DNA of 60,422 bases from contig JANQJM010000178.1 of assembly GCA_028281635.1 (NCBI GenBank), positions 1-60,422 on the forward strand, given 5' to 3'. Source of the stretch: Pseudomonadales bacterium (GTDB lineage: Bacteria; Pseudomonadota; Gammaproteobacteria; Pseudomonadales; Pseudohongiellaceae). The notes under the pieces are model-generated. The model made no database searches. It saw only the letters and a program-made list of their open reading frames with translations, and had not been told where the DNA came from. Below are positions 43,862 through 52,581 of this stretch, piece by piece (the stretch's first letter is position 1; every line of letters starts with the position of its first letter). The translations under genes were made by a program, and so were the position numbers.

Positions 43862-45271
43862 ATGCGATTTCTACGCTACTTAACGGCTACTTCCTTGCTT
43901 GGCTTTGTGAGCGGTGTTCTTGCTCCTGCCAGTCTGGCCCAGGAAGTCACCTTTCACAAAGACATAGAACCAATCCTGCAACGTAGCTGCCAAAACTGCC
44001 ATCGTCCTGGAGGCGTGGCTCCAATGTCCCTGGTCAGCTTCGAACAGGTAGCTCCTTTCGCTGGACTGATCGAGTACAAAACAGGCCTAAGAGACAGAGC
44101 TGGCGCCATGCCCCCGTGGTATGCGGAAAAAGACATCGGCATCCAGCATTTCAAGAACGATCCTTCTTTAAGTGATGAAGAGATCCAGGCAATTTCGCTC
44201 TGGGCTCGCACTGGCACACCTAAAGGTGATCCTGCCGATGCCCCAGCACCGCTGGAGTTTGATGACAGTGTGAAATGGCGTCTCGGTGAACCTGACCTGG
44301 TAGTCAACACCGAAGACTTCTTCATGGCTGCTGGTCGTCCCGACTGGTGGGGCGAAATCGCCAGCGTACCAACGGGTTTGACAGAAGACCGCTATGTGAA
44401 GTCTGTCGAAATCGTGGAAGTAAATGACGTGGGTGTGGGTGAAGAAGCTTCTGACACAGTCGGCGGTTTGTTCATCTTCCATCACATGATCTGGCGTACC
44501 GAAGTCCTCGATGAAGATGGCAATGTGATCCCTGGAGAGGCGGTAAACTGGCCAGTGCACGAAGTCGGGCGCAATGGCGATGTATTTGACATCGATGCCG
44601 GCCCATTACTGAAAGCAAATTCTGCCTTCTTCACAGATTCCGTGCACATGCATTCCAATGGTCGTGACACCACTGGGCATTTGCAAATCGGCTTCACTTT
44701 TCATCCTAGAGACTACGAACCCAAGTACAAGAGTGCGATCAGTATTCTGGGCAACGGTGTCGATATCAGCGTCGAAGGGGATGCCCGAGATCAAGAATTG
44801 CATGCCTATCAGGTGCTCGATGAACACACCAAGGTCATCACCTTCGAGCCTCATTTGCATGCGCCGGGTGAACGTATGTGTCTGGAAGCCATCTGGGGTT
44901 TTTCTGTGGAAACCATTTCCTGTGTTGGCTATGACCATAACTGGGTGAGGGGTTATCCGTTCGAAGATGACTACATGCCGCTGTTGCCCAAAGGCACCAT
45001 CCTGCACATTACCGGCTACTTCGATAACACGGCAGCCAATCCTAATGTGCCTGATCCACGCAACTGGCAAGGGTCTGGTAACCGCTCGGTGACCAATATG
45101 TTCATCGACCTGGGAATTCGCGTGACCATGACTGACGAGCAGTTCATGGAAGAGATGGAAAAACGACGCAGGAATCTGGAACTAGGTCCTAATGACCATG
45201 TGATTGGCTGTCCACTTTGCCTGACACCTTTGGTGTGGCCTATCGAAGAAACCGTCAGTAGCGACGACTAG
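43862..45271 (+). CDS. secreted c-type heme / PHM-DBM-like dicopper monooxygenase fusion, copy 1
   Basis: The ATG at 43862 (469 aa) follows AGAGGA and opens a signal peptide ending at APASLAQ. Residues 30-120 are a c-type heme domain with Cys43-Gln-Asn-Cys46-His47. The rest matches the two-domain peptidylglycine/dopamine monooxygenase fold: HHM at 207-208 (in PHM the pair binds CuH), His262 in VHMHSNG (third CuH ligand), His331-Leu-His333 in EPHLHAPGE (CuM) and Met413 in VTNMF (CuM, PHM Met314). A CPLC (450-453) lies at the C-terminus. All six copper-ligand positions are thus occupied. Expected: periplasmic or extracellular hydroxylation with electrons from the heme. Substrate unknown. Confidence 0.85.
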   Translation: MRFLRYLTATSLLGFVSGVLAPASLAQEVTFHKDIEPILQRSCQNCHRPGGVAPMSLVSFEQVAPFAGLIEYKTGLRDRAGAMPPWYAEKDIGIQHFKNDPSLSDEEIQAISLWARTGTPKGDPADAPAPLEFDDSVKWRLGEPDLVVNTEDFFMAAGRPDWWGEIASVPTGLTEDRYVKSVEIVEVNDVGVGEEASDTVGGLFIFHHMIWRTEVLDEDGNVIPGEAVNWPVHEVGRNGDVFDIDAGPLLKANSAFFTDSVHMHSNGRDTTGHLQIGFTFHPRDYEPKYKSAISILGNGVDISVEGDARDQELHAYQVLDEHTKVITFEPHLHAPGERMCLEAIWGFSVETISCVGYDHNWVRGYPFEDDYMPLLPKGTILHITGYFDNTAANPNVPDPRNWQGSGNRSVTNMFIDLGIRVTMTDEQFMEEMEKRRRNLELGPNDHVIGCPLCLTPLVWPIEETVSSDD

Positions 45272-45319
45272 CTGCTGACGAACCACTACCAGAATTAGAG
45301 ACCCTTGAGAGGGAATACC

Positions 45320-46330
45320 ATGAACACTGAAAAATTATTCAAGACTCTGATGGCATTGACCACAGCCGCGGCTACCCTGCTCGCGAATGTGGCGATAGCA
45401 GAGCAACCCTATCACTACGCAAGAAACACCTATCAATCTGGGCAGCACACAGAAGTGGCCTACGAAGGTTGGCGGGAAAATGAAGACGGTACTATTTCTC
45501 TGACCTTCGGTTACTTTAATCACAACTGGCAGGAAGAGTTGGATATTCCTATCGGTGACAATAACTTTTTCTCACCAGGTGAACCTGATCGGGGTCAGCC
45601 GACCCATTTTCTGCCACGTCGTAATCGATTTACCTTCGATGTTATCGTGCCTGGAGACTTTGGTGACAGCGAGTTGGTCTGGGAAGTGACTTCACCAAAC
45701 GGCTTAACTCGTCGCGCTTATGGCACGCTGCGCGCAGACTATAAGATCGACAACATGATCATCATGTCTGAAACTGGCGCCCTGGGCGCAGGTTCTTCAG
45801 ATGCGGTGACTCGCGCCAATATTCCACCAGTGTCGGAACTTATCGGCGATGAGATTCGCACTGTTCAGGTTGGGGAAGCTCTCACTTTCCAAACCAGAGT
45901 GACTGACGACGGCGTACCCAAACCATTCGATCCCGTCGGCAGAATTAGACGTGTGGGAGGTGCTGCAGCAGCACTAGCCACACCTGAGATGGTGCGCAAT
46001 CGAATGATGATGATGCCACCACCTAAACCAACCGTCGCCAAGAACAACGGGTTGTACTTGTCATGGAATGTCTATCGAGCGCCAGACTCGGTGGAGAATG
46101 TGCAGGACGCTGTGCATTTCGATCCACCGCAGGTGAAACCCTGGGAGGATACGCGTCCTGCTGCCAACTCTCCCTGGAGTTGGTTGTGGGTGCCACCGGA
46201 GCTTCCGGCAGACGATATTCATGAAGTGTCAGTGAGCTTCGATGAGCCAGGCACTTATCTGCTGTGGGGACGTGCCGATGACGGTGGTCTGTATTCCGAT
46301 CAGTACCTGACGGTGAACGTCACTCGCTAG
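45320..46330 (+). CDS. secreted Ig-like partner protein, copy 1
   Basis: The ATG at 45320 (336 aa) follows GAGAGGGA and opens a signal peptide (ALTTAAATLLANVAIA). The mature part has beta-rich segments: EGWRENEDGTISLTFGYFNHN, GQPTHFLPRRNRFTFDVIVP, ELVWEVTSPNGL and a last PGTYLLWGRADDGG Ig-like strand set. It is a clear paralogue of the protein at 48540-49472, sharing GW-x-NEDG-S/T-I, QPTHF, the V-P-x-D and E-x-V-W steps, and EPG-Y. No catalytic motif. It follows the heme-copper gene by 48 bp, and the pairing is repeated downstream. Confidence 0.8.
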   Translation: MNTEKLFKTLMALTTAAATLLANVAIAEQPYHYARNTYQSGQHTEVAYEGWRENEDGTISLTFGYFNHNWQEELDIPIGDNNFFSPGEPDRGQPTHFLPRRNRFTFDVIVPGDFGDSELVWEVTSPNGLTRRAYGTLRADYKIDNMIIMSETGALGAGSSDAVTRANIPPVSELIGDEIRTVQVGEALTFQTRVTDDGVPKPFDPVGRIRRVGGAAAALATPEMVRNRMMMMPPPKPTVAKNNGLYLSWNVYRAPDSVENVQDAVHFDPPQVKPWEDTRPAANSPWSWLWVPPELPADDIHEVSVSFDEPGTYLLWGRADDGGLYSDQYLTVNVTR

Positions 46331-46351
46331 GTGCTTACTACCATTCTTTTA

Positions 46352-46386
46352 ATCAATCCCGGGGGCGCGTTGCGCCCCTGGTTGAT
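46352..46386 (+). terminator. GC-rich hairpin between partner copy 1 and the CopC-like gene
   Basis: ATCAA and GGGGCGC (46352-46368) pair with GCGCCCC and TTGAT (46372-46386) around a GTT loop. It lacks a clear T-run, so it may be a weak terminator or an mRNA-processing hairpin separating the first pair from the copC-like gene. Confidence 0.5.
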
Positions 46387-46410
46387 ACTTTCAATACCGC
46401 AGAGTCATTT

Positions 46411-46890
46411 ATGTCTAACCAAGCCTCAAAAATCGTCGCCTTATTCGGCTTCTCCTTGCTCCTTTTCGCGCCAGGTTTATTAGCGCAGCACGAGGGTCAC
46501 GGTATGGCAAGTGACACTGAGCTGTCAGTGATGACCATGCCAGCAAACAATGAGGTATTGTTAATCTCGCCGGAAGCAATAAGCCTGCACTTTCAATCTG
46601 CAGTGAGGCTGGTGAAACTGGTGGTGAAAGATCCGTCTCAGGGTAAGGATGGTCTGGATATTGGCTTTCGCTATACTGGTGAAATCAGTACCGAGTTTAA
46701 ACAATCGTTGCCCCTGTTAGCCAAGGCAGATTACTACCGCGTGGAATGGGCGGCTTTCGACAGGCAGCAGAAACTCATAAAGGGTGTGTTCTTCTTCGCT
46801 TTTGGACCAGACGCCCATCCGCCTTCCTACTACCTGGAACAGATGCAGCATCCGCGGCATATCATGTCGCCGGACTACCGCCTGCTTTAG
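46411..46890 (+). CDS. CopC-like copper-binding periplasmic protein
   Basis: A 159-aa protein with signal peptide (LFGFSLLLFAPGLLAQ) and an immediate HEGHGM, a likely copper ligand set. The beta-sandwich of the CopC/YcnJ family is recognisable by SVMTMPANNEVLLISPEAISLHF and VRLVKLVVKD, with the later YRVEWAAFD. A C-terminal MQHPRHIM adds possible metal residues. CopC proteins bind Cu(I)/Cu(II) and pass it to cuproenzymes. Located between two heme-copper monooxygenase-like modules, it may load them. Companion CopD is absent. Confidence 0.8.
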   Translation: MSNQASKIVALFGFSLLLFAPGLLAQHEGHGMASDTELSVMTMPANNEVLLISPEAISLHFQSAVRLVKLVVKDPSQGKDGLDIGFRYTGEISTEFKQSLPLLAKADYYRVEWAAFDRQQKLIKGVFFFAFGPDAHPPSYYLEQMQHPRHIMSPDYRLL

Positions 46891-46963
46891 CTGGCTGCAC
46901 GAGCTCCCGGTAAATCCAGTAGATATCGCCCTAGGCCGCATACAACGGGCTTTTCCCTGAATC

Positions 46964-46982
46964 TGTTACACAATTTGTAACA
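46964..46982. promoter_or_regulatory. perfect palindrome TGTTACA-N5-TGTAACA, putative operator
   Basis: This 19-bp palindrome lies 227 bp upstream of the second heme-copper gene in the 318-bp gap 46891-47208. The rest of that gap shows a small palindrome CCCGAAATTCGGG (47091-47103) and no convincing gene. The regulator cannot be named. Confidence 0.4.
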
Positions 46983-47208
46983 CTTCTCAGTCCAGAAAAT
47001 TGACCTATATCAGTAAATCCTTGCTCCCCCCAAGCAGAATGTTTACCACGGCGATTTCGAAGCAACAGGGGAGTGGATTCGCGCCACACCCCCGAAATTC
47101 GGGAGATTCGACCAGATTTCAGGAACTTCGAATCGTCGCACCTAGGATTGAAAACCTGCTTAACAGCGCCGCAAAGGCTGCGGCAGCTGAATTTGAACGG
47201 AGTGGACC

Positions 47209-48540
47209 ATGAAAAAAACTAGAGTATTAAGCCTATTCTCAGCTATGGCTTTAGTGCCTGCGTTTGCAAGTGCGCAAGAAGCCGCTGAGCACCCAACATA
47301 CGCGAAGGAAGTTTCGCGCATCATTCAGGAAAACTGTCAGATTTGCCACCAGCCCGGGCAGATTGGACCGATGTCGTTTACCAGTTACGAAGAAGTTCGT
47401 CCCTGGGCGCCATTGATCCAGTTGAAAGTGGCTGCCAAGGCCATGCCTCCTTATCAGTATGACGACGATAAAGGGGTGCAGGAATTGAAGAATGATTGGC
47501 GTATGTCGCAGGAAGACATCGATACTGTCGTAGCCTGGGTCAATGCCGGATCGCCATTTGGTAATCCAGAAGACCTGCCACCAGCCAAAGATTTCCCAGC
47601 GGTGGGAGAATGGCGATTGGCTTCTGAGTTAGGTCAGCCTGACCACATCATTAAATCATCTCCGTGGGATGTTCCAGCCAACGGTCAAGACCTTTGGTGG
47701 GAGCCCGAAGTTGATGCAGGATTAACTGAAAGCCGCTGCATCAAGGCGGTTGAAACACTGCCTTCAAGAGCTGCCCACGGTTCCACTCACCATGCCAATT
47801 CTCACTTCGTGGTGAAGAATGAAGAGGGTGAATGGGTGCGTGGTGATCGTCTTTCTGAATATGCCTTCGGAAAGCTCGGTGAGAAAGTCCCGGAAGGTGC
47901 CTGCCGACGCGTACCCGCCGATTCCAAAGTGGGTTGGAGTATTCACTACTATCCAGATGGTACTGCTGTACCAAACGATCAGGTGTCAGTAGGAATCTGG
48001 TACTACGACGAAGAAGACAACTTCAAAGAAGATGAAGTGTATCGCCAGGATCTTCGTTCTTACAATCTGAGTGGTGGCGGTGACTACCTGATTCCACCTC
48101 ACGGCAAGTTGATGACCCAGGGATTCCATTCCTTCGATCATCCAGTACGTCTCGATAGCTGGCAGCCTCACCTGCACCTGCGTGGTGTGGCCATGTCTAT
48201 GGAGATTTTTGATCCAGCCACTGGTCGCCGCGAGTTGGTAAGCATGGCGTCGGACTGGAATGCTGGTTGGAACCACAGCCACACTTATGAAGATGGTTTT
48301 CAACCTCTGGTGCCAGCTAATGCTACAATCATCCTGACTGCGTGGTATGACAACACGGCTGATAATCCTCACAACCCGGATCCAGACCAATGGGTAGGTG
48401 CAGGTCAGCGCACTACTGATGAAATGTCACATGCCTGGATCGCAGTCACTCATCTGGATGGTGAAGGATTTGAAACAATGCTTGCAGAGCGTAAAGAGCG
48501 TGAGCAGCGTACACTGGCTGGATCAGGAGGAAATGACTAA
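47209..48540 (+). CDS. secreted c-type heme / PHM-DBM-like dicopper monooxygenase fusion, copy 2
   Basis: A 443-aa protein with signal peptide ending at AFASAQ. The heme site is Cys43-Gln-Ile-Cys46-His47. The copper-monooxygenase-like part has THHANSHF (His194-His195), His246 in WSIHYYPDG, His321-Leu-His323 in QPHLHLRG and Met406 in TTDEMSHAW, closely resembling the DEM motif of mammalian PHM (Met314). Thus all six ligands match the order of copy 1. YDNTADNPHNPDPDQW is shared with the copy 1 segment FDNTAANPNVPDPRNW. Copies differ widely, so the duplication is old. The stop overlaps the next start by one base. Confidence 0.87.
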   Translation: MKKTRVLSLFSAMALVPAFASAQEAAEHPTYAKEVSRIIQENCQICHQPGQIGPMSFTSYEEVRPWAPLIQLKVAAKAMPPYQYDDDKGVQELKNDWRMSQEDIDTVVAWVNAGSPFGNPEDLPPAKDFPAVGEWRLASELGQPDHIIKSSPWDVPANGQDLWWEPEVDAGLTESRCIKAVETLPSRAAHGSTHHANSHFVVKNEEGEWVRGDRLSEYAFGKLGEKVPEGACRRVPADSKVGWSIHYYPDGTAVPNDQVSVGIWYYDEEDNFKEDEVYRQDLRSYNLSGGGDYLIPPHGKLMTQGFHSFDHPVRLDSWQPHLHLRGVAMSMEIFDPATGRRELVSMASDWNAGWNHSHTYEDGFQPLVPANATIILTAWYDNTADNPHNPDPDQWVGAGQRTTDEMSHAWIAVTHLDGEGFETMLAERKEREQRTLAGSGGND

Positions 48541-49472
48541 TGAGCAAACTGAAGCGATTAATCGGTTCTGCTTTCACTGTTCTATTGGTAGGGTTGGTCG
48601 CGGCGCCTCTCTACGCACAATTGCCCGAACATCTGCGTGATTATCCGCTGGCAGGTCGCAGCGGAAGTGGTGAAGCTGTGGCGCCTATGTTCAATGGTTG
48701 GATTAGGAACGAAGATGGTTCAATTACCATGATCTTCGGATTCGCGAATCAGAATCTGGAAGAACTGGTTGACGTTCCTCTGGGCCCCAACAACAAACTT
48801 GAGCCCGCTCAGTTCGACGGCGTGCAACCCACCCATTTTCCTGTATATCAACGACGCGGATTCGTTGGATTGCAGGAACGCGGTACCTTCGCGGTGAATG
48901 TGCCTGCGGACATGGCCGACACAGAAGTTGTATGGACTCTGAACTCGGGTGGCAAGCAGTACTCCGTACCAGGCCGGGCGACGTCGTCAGCCTATGAAAT
49001 GAGTGCCGGCGAAAGAGCCCTGGGAACATTGAAGCCAGCCATTCGCTTCGATCTGAACGGTCCTGAATCAACAGATCCAGTGGGCATCACTGCAGCCCGG
49101 ATCACTACTTCAGTTGGTGAGCCAGTGACTCTGAGTGCCTACGTGCAGGATCGTGGTAACCGTGCGGCATTTCCTGAAAATGAAATGATGTACTACCCAT
49201 TAGGTACCTATTGGGTACTGCATCAGGGGCCAGCGGTTCCAGAGATCGAAGTAGCAGAAATCACCGGCCGCCAACGCGCTGAGCAATACGAAGGCGAAGG
49301 CGGCGGCAGTGGCGCCAATAGCTGGGAAGAAGTTTCCACTACGGCGACTTTCCCAGAGCCAGGTGAGTATGTGATTCGACTGCGAGTCGATAACTTCACG
49401 GCACCGGACAGCCAGTTCGATAACGTATGCTGCTGGTCAAACGCTTATGTACCAGTAACGGTCACTGAGTAG
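48540..49472 (+). CDS. secreted Ig-like partner protein, copy 2
   Basis: A 310-aa protein; the ATG overlaps the preceding TAA (TAATG), so it is translationally coupled to the heme-copper gene. Signal peptide LIGSAFTVLLVGLVAAPLYA. Mature part parallels copy 1: NGWIRNEDGSITMIFGF, VQPTHFPVYQRR, DTEVVWTLNSGGKQ, and ends with EPGEYVIRLRVDNF and CCWSNAYVPVTV. Two adjacent Cys near the C-terminus could bind metal or form a disulfide. Tight coupling indicates a stoichiometric partner of the heme-copper protein, perhaps a scaffold or substrate-presenting subunit. Confidence 0.82.
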   Translation: MSKLKRLIGSAFTVLLVGLVAAPLYAQLPEHLRDYPLAGRSGSGEAVAPMFNGWIRNEDGSITMIFGFANQNLEELVDVPLGPNNKLEPAQFDGVQPTHFPVYQRRGFVGLQERGTFAVNVPADMADTEVVWTLNSGGKQYSVPGRATSSAYEMSAGERALGTLKPAIRFDLNGPESTDPVGITAARITTSVGEPVTLSAYVQDRGNRAAFPENEMMYYPLGTYWVLHQGPAVPEIEVAEITGRQRAEQYEGEGGGSGANSWEEVSTTATFPEPGEYVIRLRVDNFTAPDSQFDNVCCWSNAYVPVTVTE

Positions 49473-49510
49473 CACTACAAACTCTCTACAATCCACTTCG
49501 TAGAAAGTAG

Positions 49511-49548
49511 ACGCCCCGGGTCATTGAGTTGGCCTGGGGCGTTGTCTA
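49511..49548 (+). terminator. putative intrinsic terminator after the heme-copper block
   Basis: ACGCCCC (49511-49517) and GGGGCGT (49536-49542) pair, with partial extension inward, followed by TGTCTATT. T-run weak, but it coincides with the end of the five-gene block. Confidence 0.6.
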
Positions 49549-49560
49549 TTAGGCTGCTTA

Positions 49561-49633
49561 TATCGGAGTAAGCCCCACGCTCTATACGCTCCGATAAAAC
49601 CTTCTTTTAGACTATACTCATCAATTGTCTAAA
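49561..49633. promoter_or_regulatory. two inverted repeats upstream of the diguanylate cyclase gene
   Basis: TATCGGAG (49561-49568) pairs with CTCCGATA (49589-49596), and TTTAGAC (49606-49612) pairs with GTCTAAA (49627-49633). The second ends 22 bp before the TTG start, so it could form an operator or cover the ribosome site. No named regulator fits. Confidence 0.4.
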
Positions 49634-49655
49634 CTGTGCCTGGTCGGTAATTCTA

Positions 49656-51815
49656 TTGAGAGTAGTTTTCGTATTCGGTTTTCTGTTTCTATTGGGAGCC
49701 TGCAGTTCAAGCGAGCCGCAAAATCCGCCGACCGCGAGTGCTGGCTTCATCGATCTGAGTGCTTGGGATTTCTCTCAGAGTGAACCGTTCGAACTTTCCG
49801 GTGAGTGGGAGTTTTATTGGTCACAACTTCTCTCACCGCAGCAAATTGGTCAGCAAACTCCAGATTTCCAACTAAGAGAAGTGCCGGCGCGTTGGACGAG
49901 CTATGACAACCAACTACCAGTCGAAGGCTACGCGACTTACCGCTTGCGTATGCAACTTCCGGCAGTTAGTCAGGTGTACGGCCTGTTCCTTGACGGGCAG
50001 GGGAGTTCTTTTACGCTGTGGGCGAATGGCGAGGTAATCGCGACCGATGGCGACGTCGGTACAGAACTGAGTGCAAACGTGCGGAGGGGGCAGCCGCAAC
50101 TGGTGTTCTTCCAGCCCGATGATTCACTGGTTGAACTGGTCATGCAAGTTTCCAACTTCAGTCATCGCAGTGCTGGGTTTCGCAATGCCTTTATCATTGG
50201 TAGCGCTGATGCCATTCATTCGCTGGAACGCAATAGTTCACTCTTCCAGTCCACCTATCTCGGCTTACTACTGGCAATAGCCCTCTATCACTATTTTCTT
50301 TTCTCGCAGCGAACAGAAGACAGTTTCCCATTCCACTTTGCCAATCTTGCGTTGCTAGTGGCGATTCGAATTGGGTTTACCGGCAACAATGTTCTGGTAT
50401 CAGTTTTCCCATTCCTGAGTTGGGAAATAGCATTAAGAATTGAATACTTCACATTCTTCCTGATCACGCCAATCTTTGCTGCCATGATGCGCAGCATCTA
50501 CCCCAGAGACGTTCATCGCTGGTTCTTCCTGACGACGATAGCAGTTGCTGCTGTCTACTCAGTTTTCACGGTATTTGTAAGCACGCTAACAGCAACTTAC
50601 ACAGTACCTAGCTACCAGCTGGTTATCTTGTTGGAGATGCTTTACTTCGTGTACGTGCTTGTACGTATCTTCGTGAAGAAACGGGAAGGGCGATTCTATT
50701 TTGGTATTGCAACAGTCATTGGCTTGATGGGGCTCTTTTCCGAAATTCTCTTCTCCAGAGGATTCGTCTCTTATGGCGAGGTGGCACCAATTGGCATTGT
50801 GGGATTTGTGATGGTGCAGGCAATTTACCTGGCCGCAAGGTTCTCAACCACTTTCAGAAGAGTTGAAGAGCTCTCTGTCCTGCTTGAGCGGAACAATGAA
50901 AGCTTACAAGAAAGTGAAACCAAATACCGAACAATCTTCGAAGACTCGAAAGATATGATTTACGTCGCCGACTTGTCCGGCAGGGTGGAGGAAATTAGCC
51001 CATCATGCAAAGAGATATTCGGTTATACCCGTGAAGAAGTAATCGGGAATAAAACTAATTTGAATGAAATAGCCAGCAAAGAAGATCGTTCCCTGTTTTC
51101 ATCTTTGATGACCGAGTTTAATTCCGTGGAAGATTTTGAGTTCGATCTACCACACAAAGACGGTCACAAGGTTCGAGTAGCAATGAATGCGTCAACGCGG
51201 GTCGATACTAATGGCAAGATCACCGGGATACTGGGGACGGTGCGCGATATCACTGACAAAGTCCAGGCAAGAGAGCAGCGACTACGTGCTGAGCGTGCGG
51301 AAACGATCGCGTCTACCGATGCCTTAACCAATGCCTACACAAGGCGTTTTCTTAACGAAGTTACTCAGCGGGAAATGGCAAGAAGTAGCCGAAACTCAAC
51401 TCCGCTGACGCTGGTTATTCTGGATATCGACCATTTCAAACAGATTAATGATACCCATGGTCATCTAGCTGGCGATAAAGTGCTGGTGCAACTCTCGCAG
51501 CTGTGCCGCAACAACATTCGTTCCACTGACGTCTTCTCCCGCTATGGTGGAGAAGAGTTCATCATCTTGATGCCGGAAACAAGCCTCGAGCTCGGCCGAC
51601 AGAAAACCGAAGCTTTGCGGCAGCTGATCTCCAGTGAACCACTCATAGAATTTAACGGGCGAGAGATACCGCTAAGCTTCAGCGCGGGTGTTGCAACCTG
51701 GGAGCCGGGTGAGTCATTGGAAAGCTTGATCGCGCGTGCAGATGGAGCCTTGTACCGAGCGAAGAAGTCTGGCCGGGATCAAACCTGCGTGGCGGCTAAC
51801 AAACAATCTCAATAA
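49656..51815 (+). CDS. diguanylate cyclase with 7TMR-DISM sensor, PAS and GGDEF domains
   Basis: A 719-aa protein starting at TTG. A lipoprotein-like leader (FGFLFLLGACSSS) precedes a periplasmic beta domain of 7TMR-DISM type (residues about 30-180), seven helices (about 185-395), a short coiled coil (LSVLLERNNESLQESETKYR), a PAS domain (about 410-530) and a GGDEF domain with GGEEF near residue 632. The I-site RxxD (RSTD) lies five residues before GGEEF, so product inhibition by c-di-GMP is likely. No EAL domain. It makes c-di-GMP in response to a periplasmic signal. Confidence 0.93.
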   Translation: MRVVFVFGFLFLLGACSSSEPQNPPTASAGFIDLSAWDFSQSEPFELSGEWEFYWSQLLSPQQIGQQTPDFQLREVPARWTSYDNQLPVEGYATYRLRMQLPAVSQVYGLFLDGQGSSFTLWANGEVIATDGDVGTELSANVRRGQPQLVFFQPDDSLVELVMQVSNFSHRSAGFRNAFIIGSADAIHSLERNSSLFQSTYLGLLLAIALYHYFLFSQRTEDSFPFHFANLALLVAIRIGFTGNNVLVSVFPFLSWEIALRIEYFTFFLITPIFAAMMRSIYPRDVHRWFFLTTIAVAAVYSVFTVFVSTLTATYTVPSYQLVILLEMLYFVYVLVRIFVKKREGRFYFGIATVIGLMGLFSEILFSRGFVSYGEVAPIGIVGFVMVQAIYLAARFSTTFRRVEELSVLLERNNESLQESETKYRTIFEDSKDMIYVADLSGRVEEISPSCKEIFGYTREEVIGNKTNLNEIASKEDRSLFSSLMTEFNSVEDFEFDLPHKDGHKVRVAMNASTRVDTNGKITGILGTVRDITDKVQAREQRLRAERAETIASTDALTNAYTRRFLNEVTQREMARSSRNSTPLTLVILDIDHFKQINDTHGHLAGDKVLVQLSQLCRNNIRSTDVFSRYGGEEFIILMPETSLELGRQKTEALRQLISSEPLIEFNGREIPLSFSAGVATWEPGESLESLIARADGALYRAKKSGRDQTCVAANKQSQ

Positions 51816-51837
51816 TTTTGGCGTTGCCAGCGCCTAT

Positions 51838-52581
51838 CTAAAACTGGTATCCCAGAGAGATCATATATACCCAGGGATCGATTTCCACGTCGGCGGTCAC
51901 CCTTCCCAGAGTAGAATTAAATCCAGCATCAGTATCGATATCGATATTCCACACGGAAGCGTTGAGGATCCAGCCGTCGTTCAGGTGCCAATCAAAACCC
52001 GCCCTCAGCGAAAGACCAAAGGAATCATCTAATTCCAAATCACTTGCGCCCAATACAGCGCTGGCTTGTTCAGACAAGCTATCTTCAAAGAACGTGGTGT
52101 AGTTAAGCCCCGCGCCCAGGTAGGGCCTAACTGTGCTCTCGGCGTTTCCAAAAAAGTACAGTGCGCTCACGGTAGGGGGAAGGTGCTTGGTTTCGCCCAG
52201 GTCCGTGACATTGAAACCATACTGCTCGAGACCGGATACGGTAATGTCATGCTCAAACGGGGTTGCTGCCAGCACCTCGAGCCCAATGTAGTCCGTGAGC
52301 ATATAGAGGACATTGATGCCAAGCTGGGTATTGTCACCTACGCCGGCAGCAGTGCCAGGCAGCGCTCCAGTGGCAATGGTACTCACCAGGCTACTGCTTT
52401 CATCTGGTTGCACGCTGGCAGCACCGATTCGCAAGATAACGTCTCCTTCTTCATGAGCAAACAAAACGAAAGAACTGAACAGCATTGCTATTGTGGCAAT
52501 GGTTCGGACTAGCAGTGAAGTATTCTGCCTGAGTCTTCGTGTACAAACTGCGAAAAAAGAAGAATAAAGTATGGATGGCAT
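51838..52581 (-). CDS. ompW: OmpW family outer-membrane protein
   Basis: The ATG at 52581 (247 aa) follows GGAGAG and is preferred to longer frames. A long leader (to about residue 42) precedes the mature start EEGDVILRIGAASVQPDE. OmpW/AlkL-type landmarks follow: DNTQLGINVLYMLTDYIGLE, TPFEHDI, LPPTVSALYFFG, RPYLGAGLNYTTFFED and a final DPWVYMISLGYQF with the terminal Phe of outer-membrane barrels. Family members are eight-stranded barrels passing small hydrophobic molecules. A partial FNR-like site TTGAT-N4-GTCAG lies at 52743-52756; ompW is FNR-regulated in E. coli, but this match is weak. Confidence 0.9.
   Translation of the reverse strand: MPSILYSSFFAVCTRRLRQNTSLLVRTIATIAMLFSSFVLFAHEEGDVILRIGAASVQPDESSSLVSTIATGALPGTAAGVGDNTQLGINVLYMLTDYIGLEVLAATPFEHDITVSGLEQYGFNVTDLGETKHLPPTVSALYFFGNAESTVRPYLGAGLNYTTFFEDSLSEQASAVLGASDLELDDSFGLSLRAGFDWHLNDGWILNASVWNIDIDTDAGFNSTLGRVTADVEIDPWVYMISLGYQF

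Noticed and set aside
47000..47212. 70-aa plus-strand frame before heme-copper copy 2
   Set aside because: No ribosome site, composition atypical, and it runs into the signal-peptide start of the real gene.
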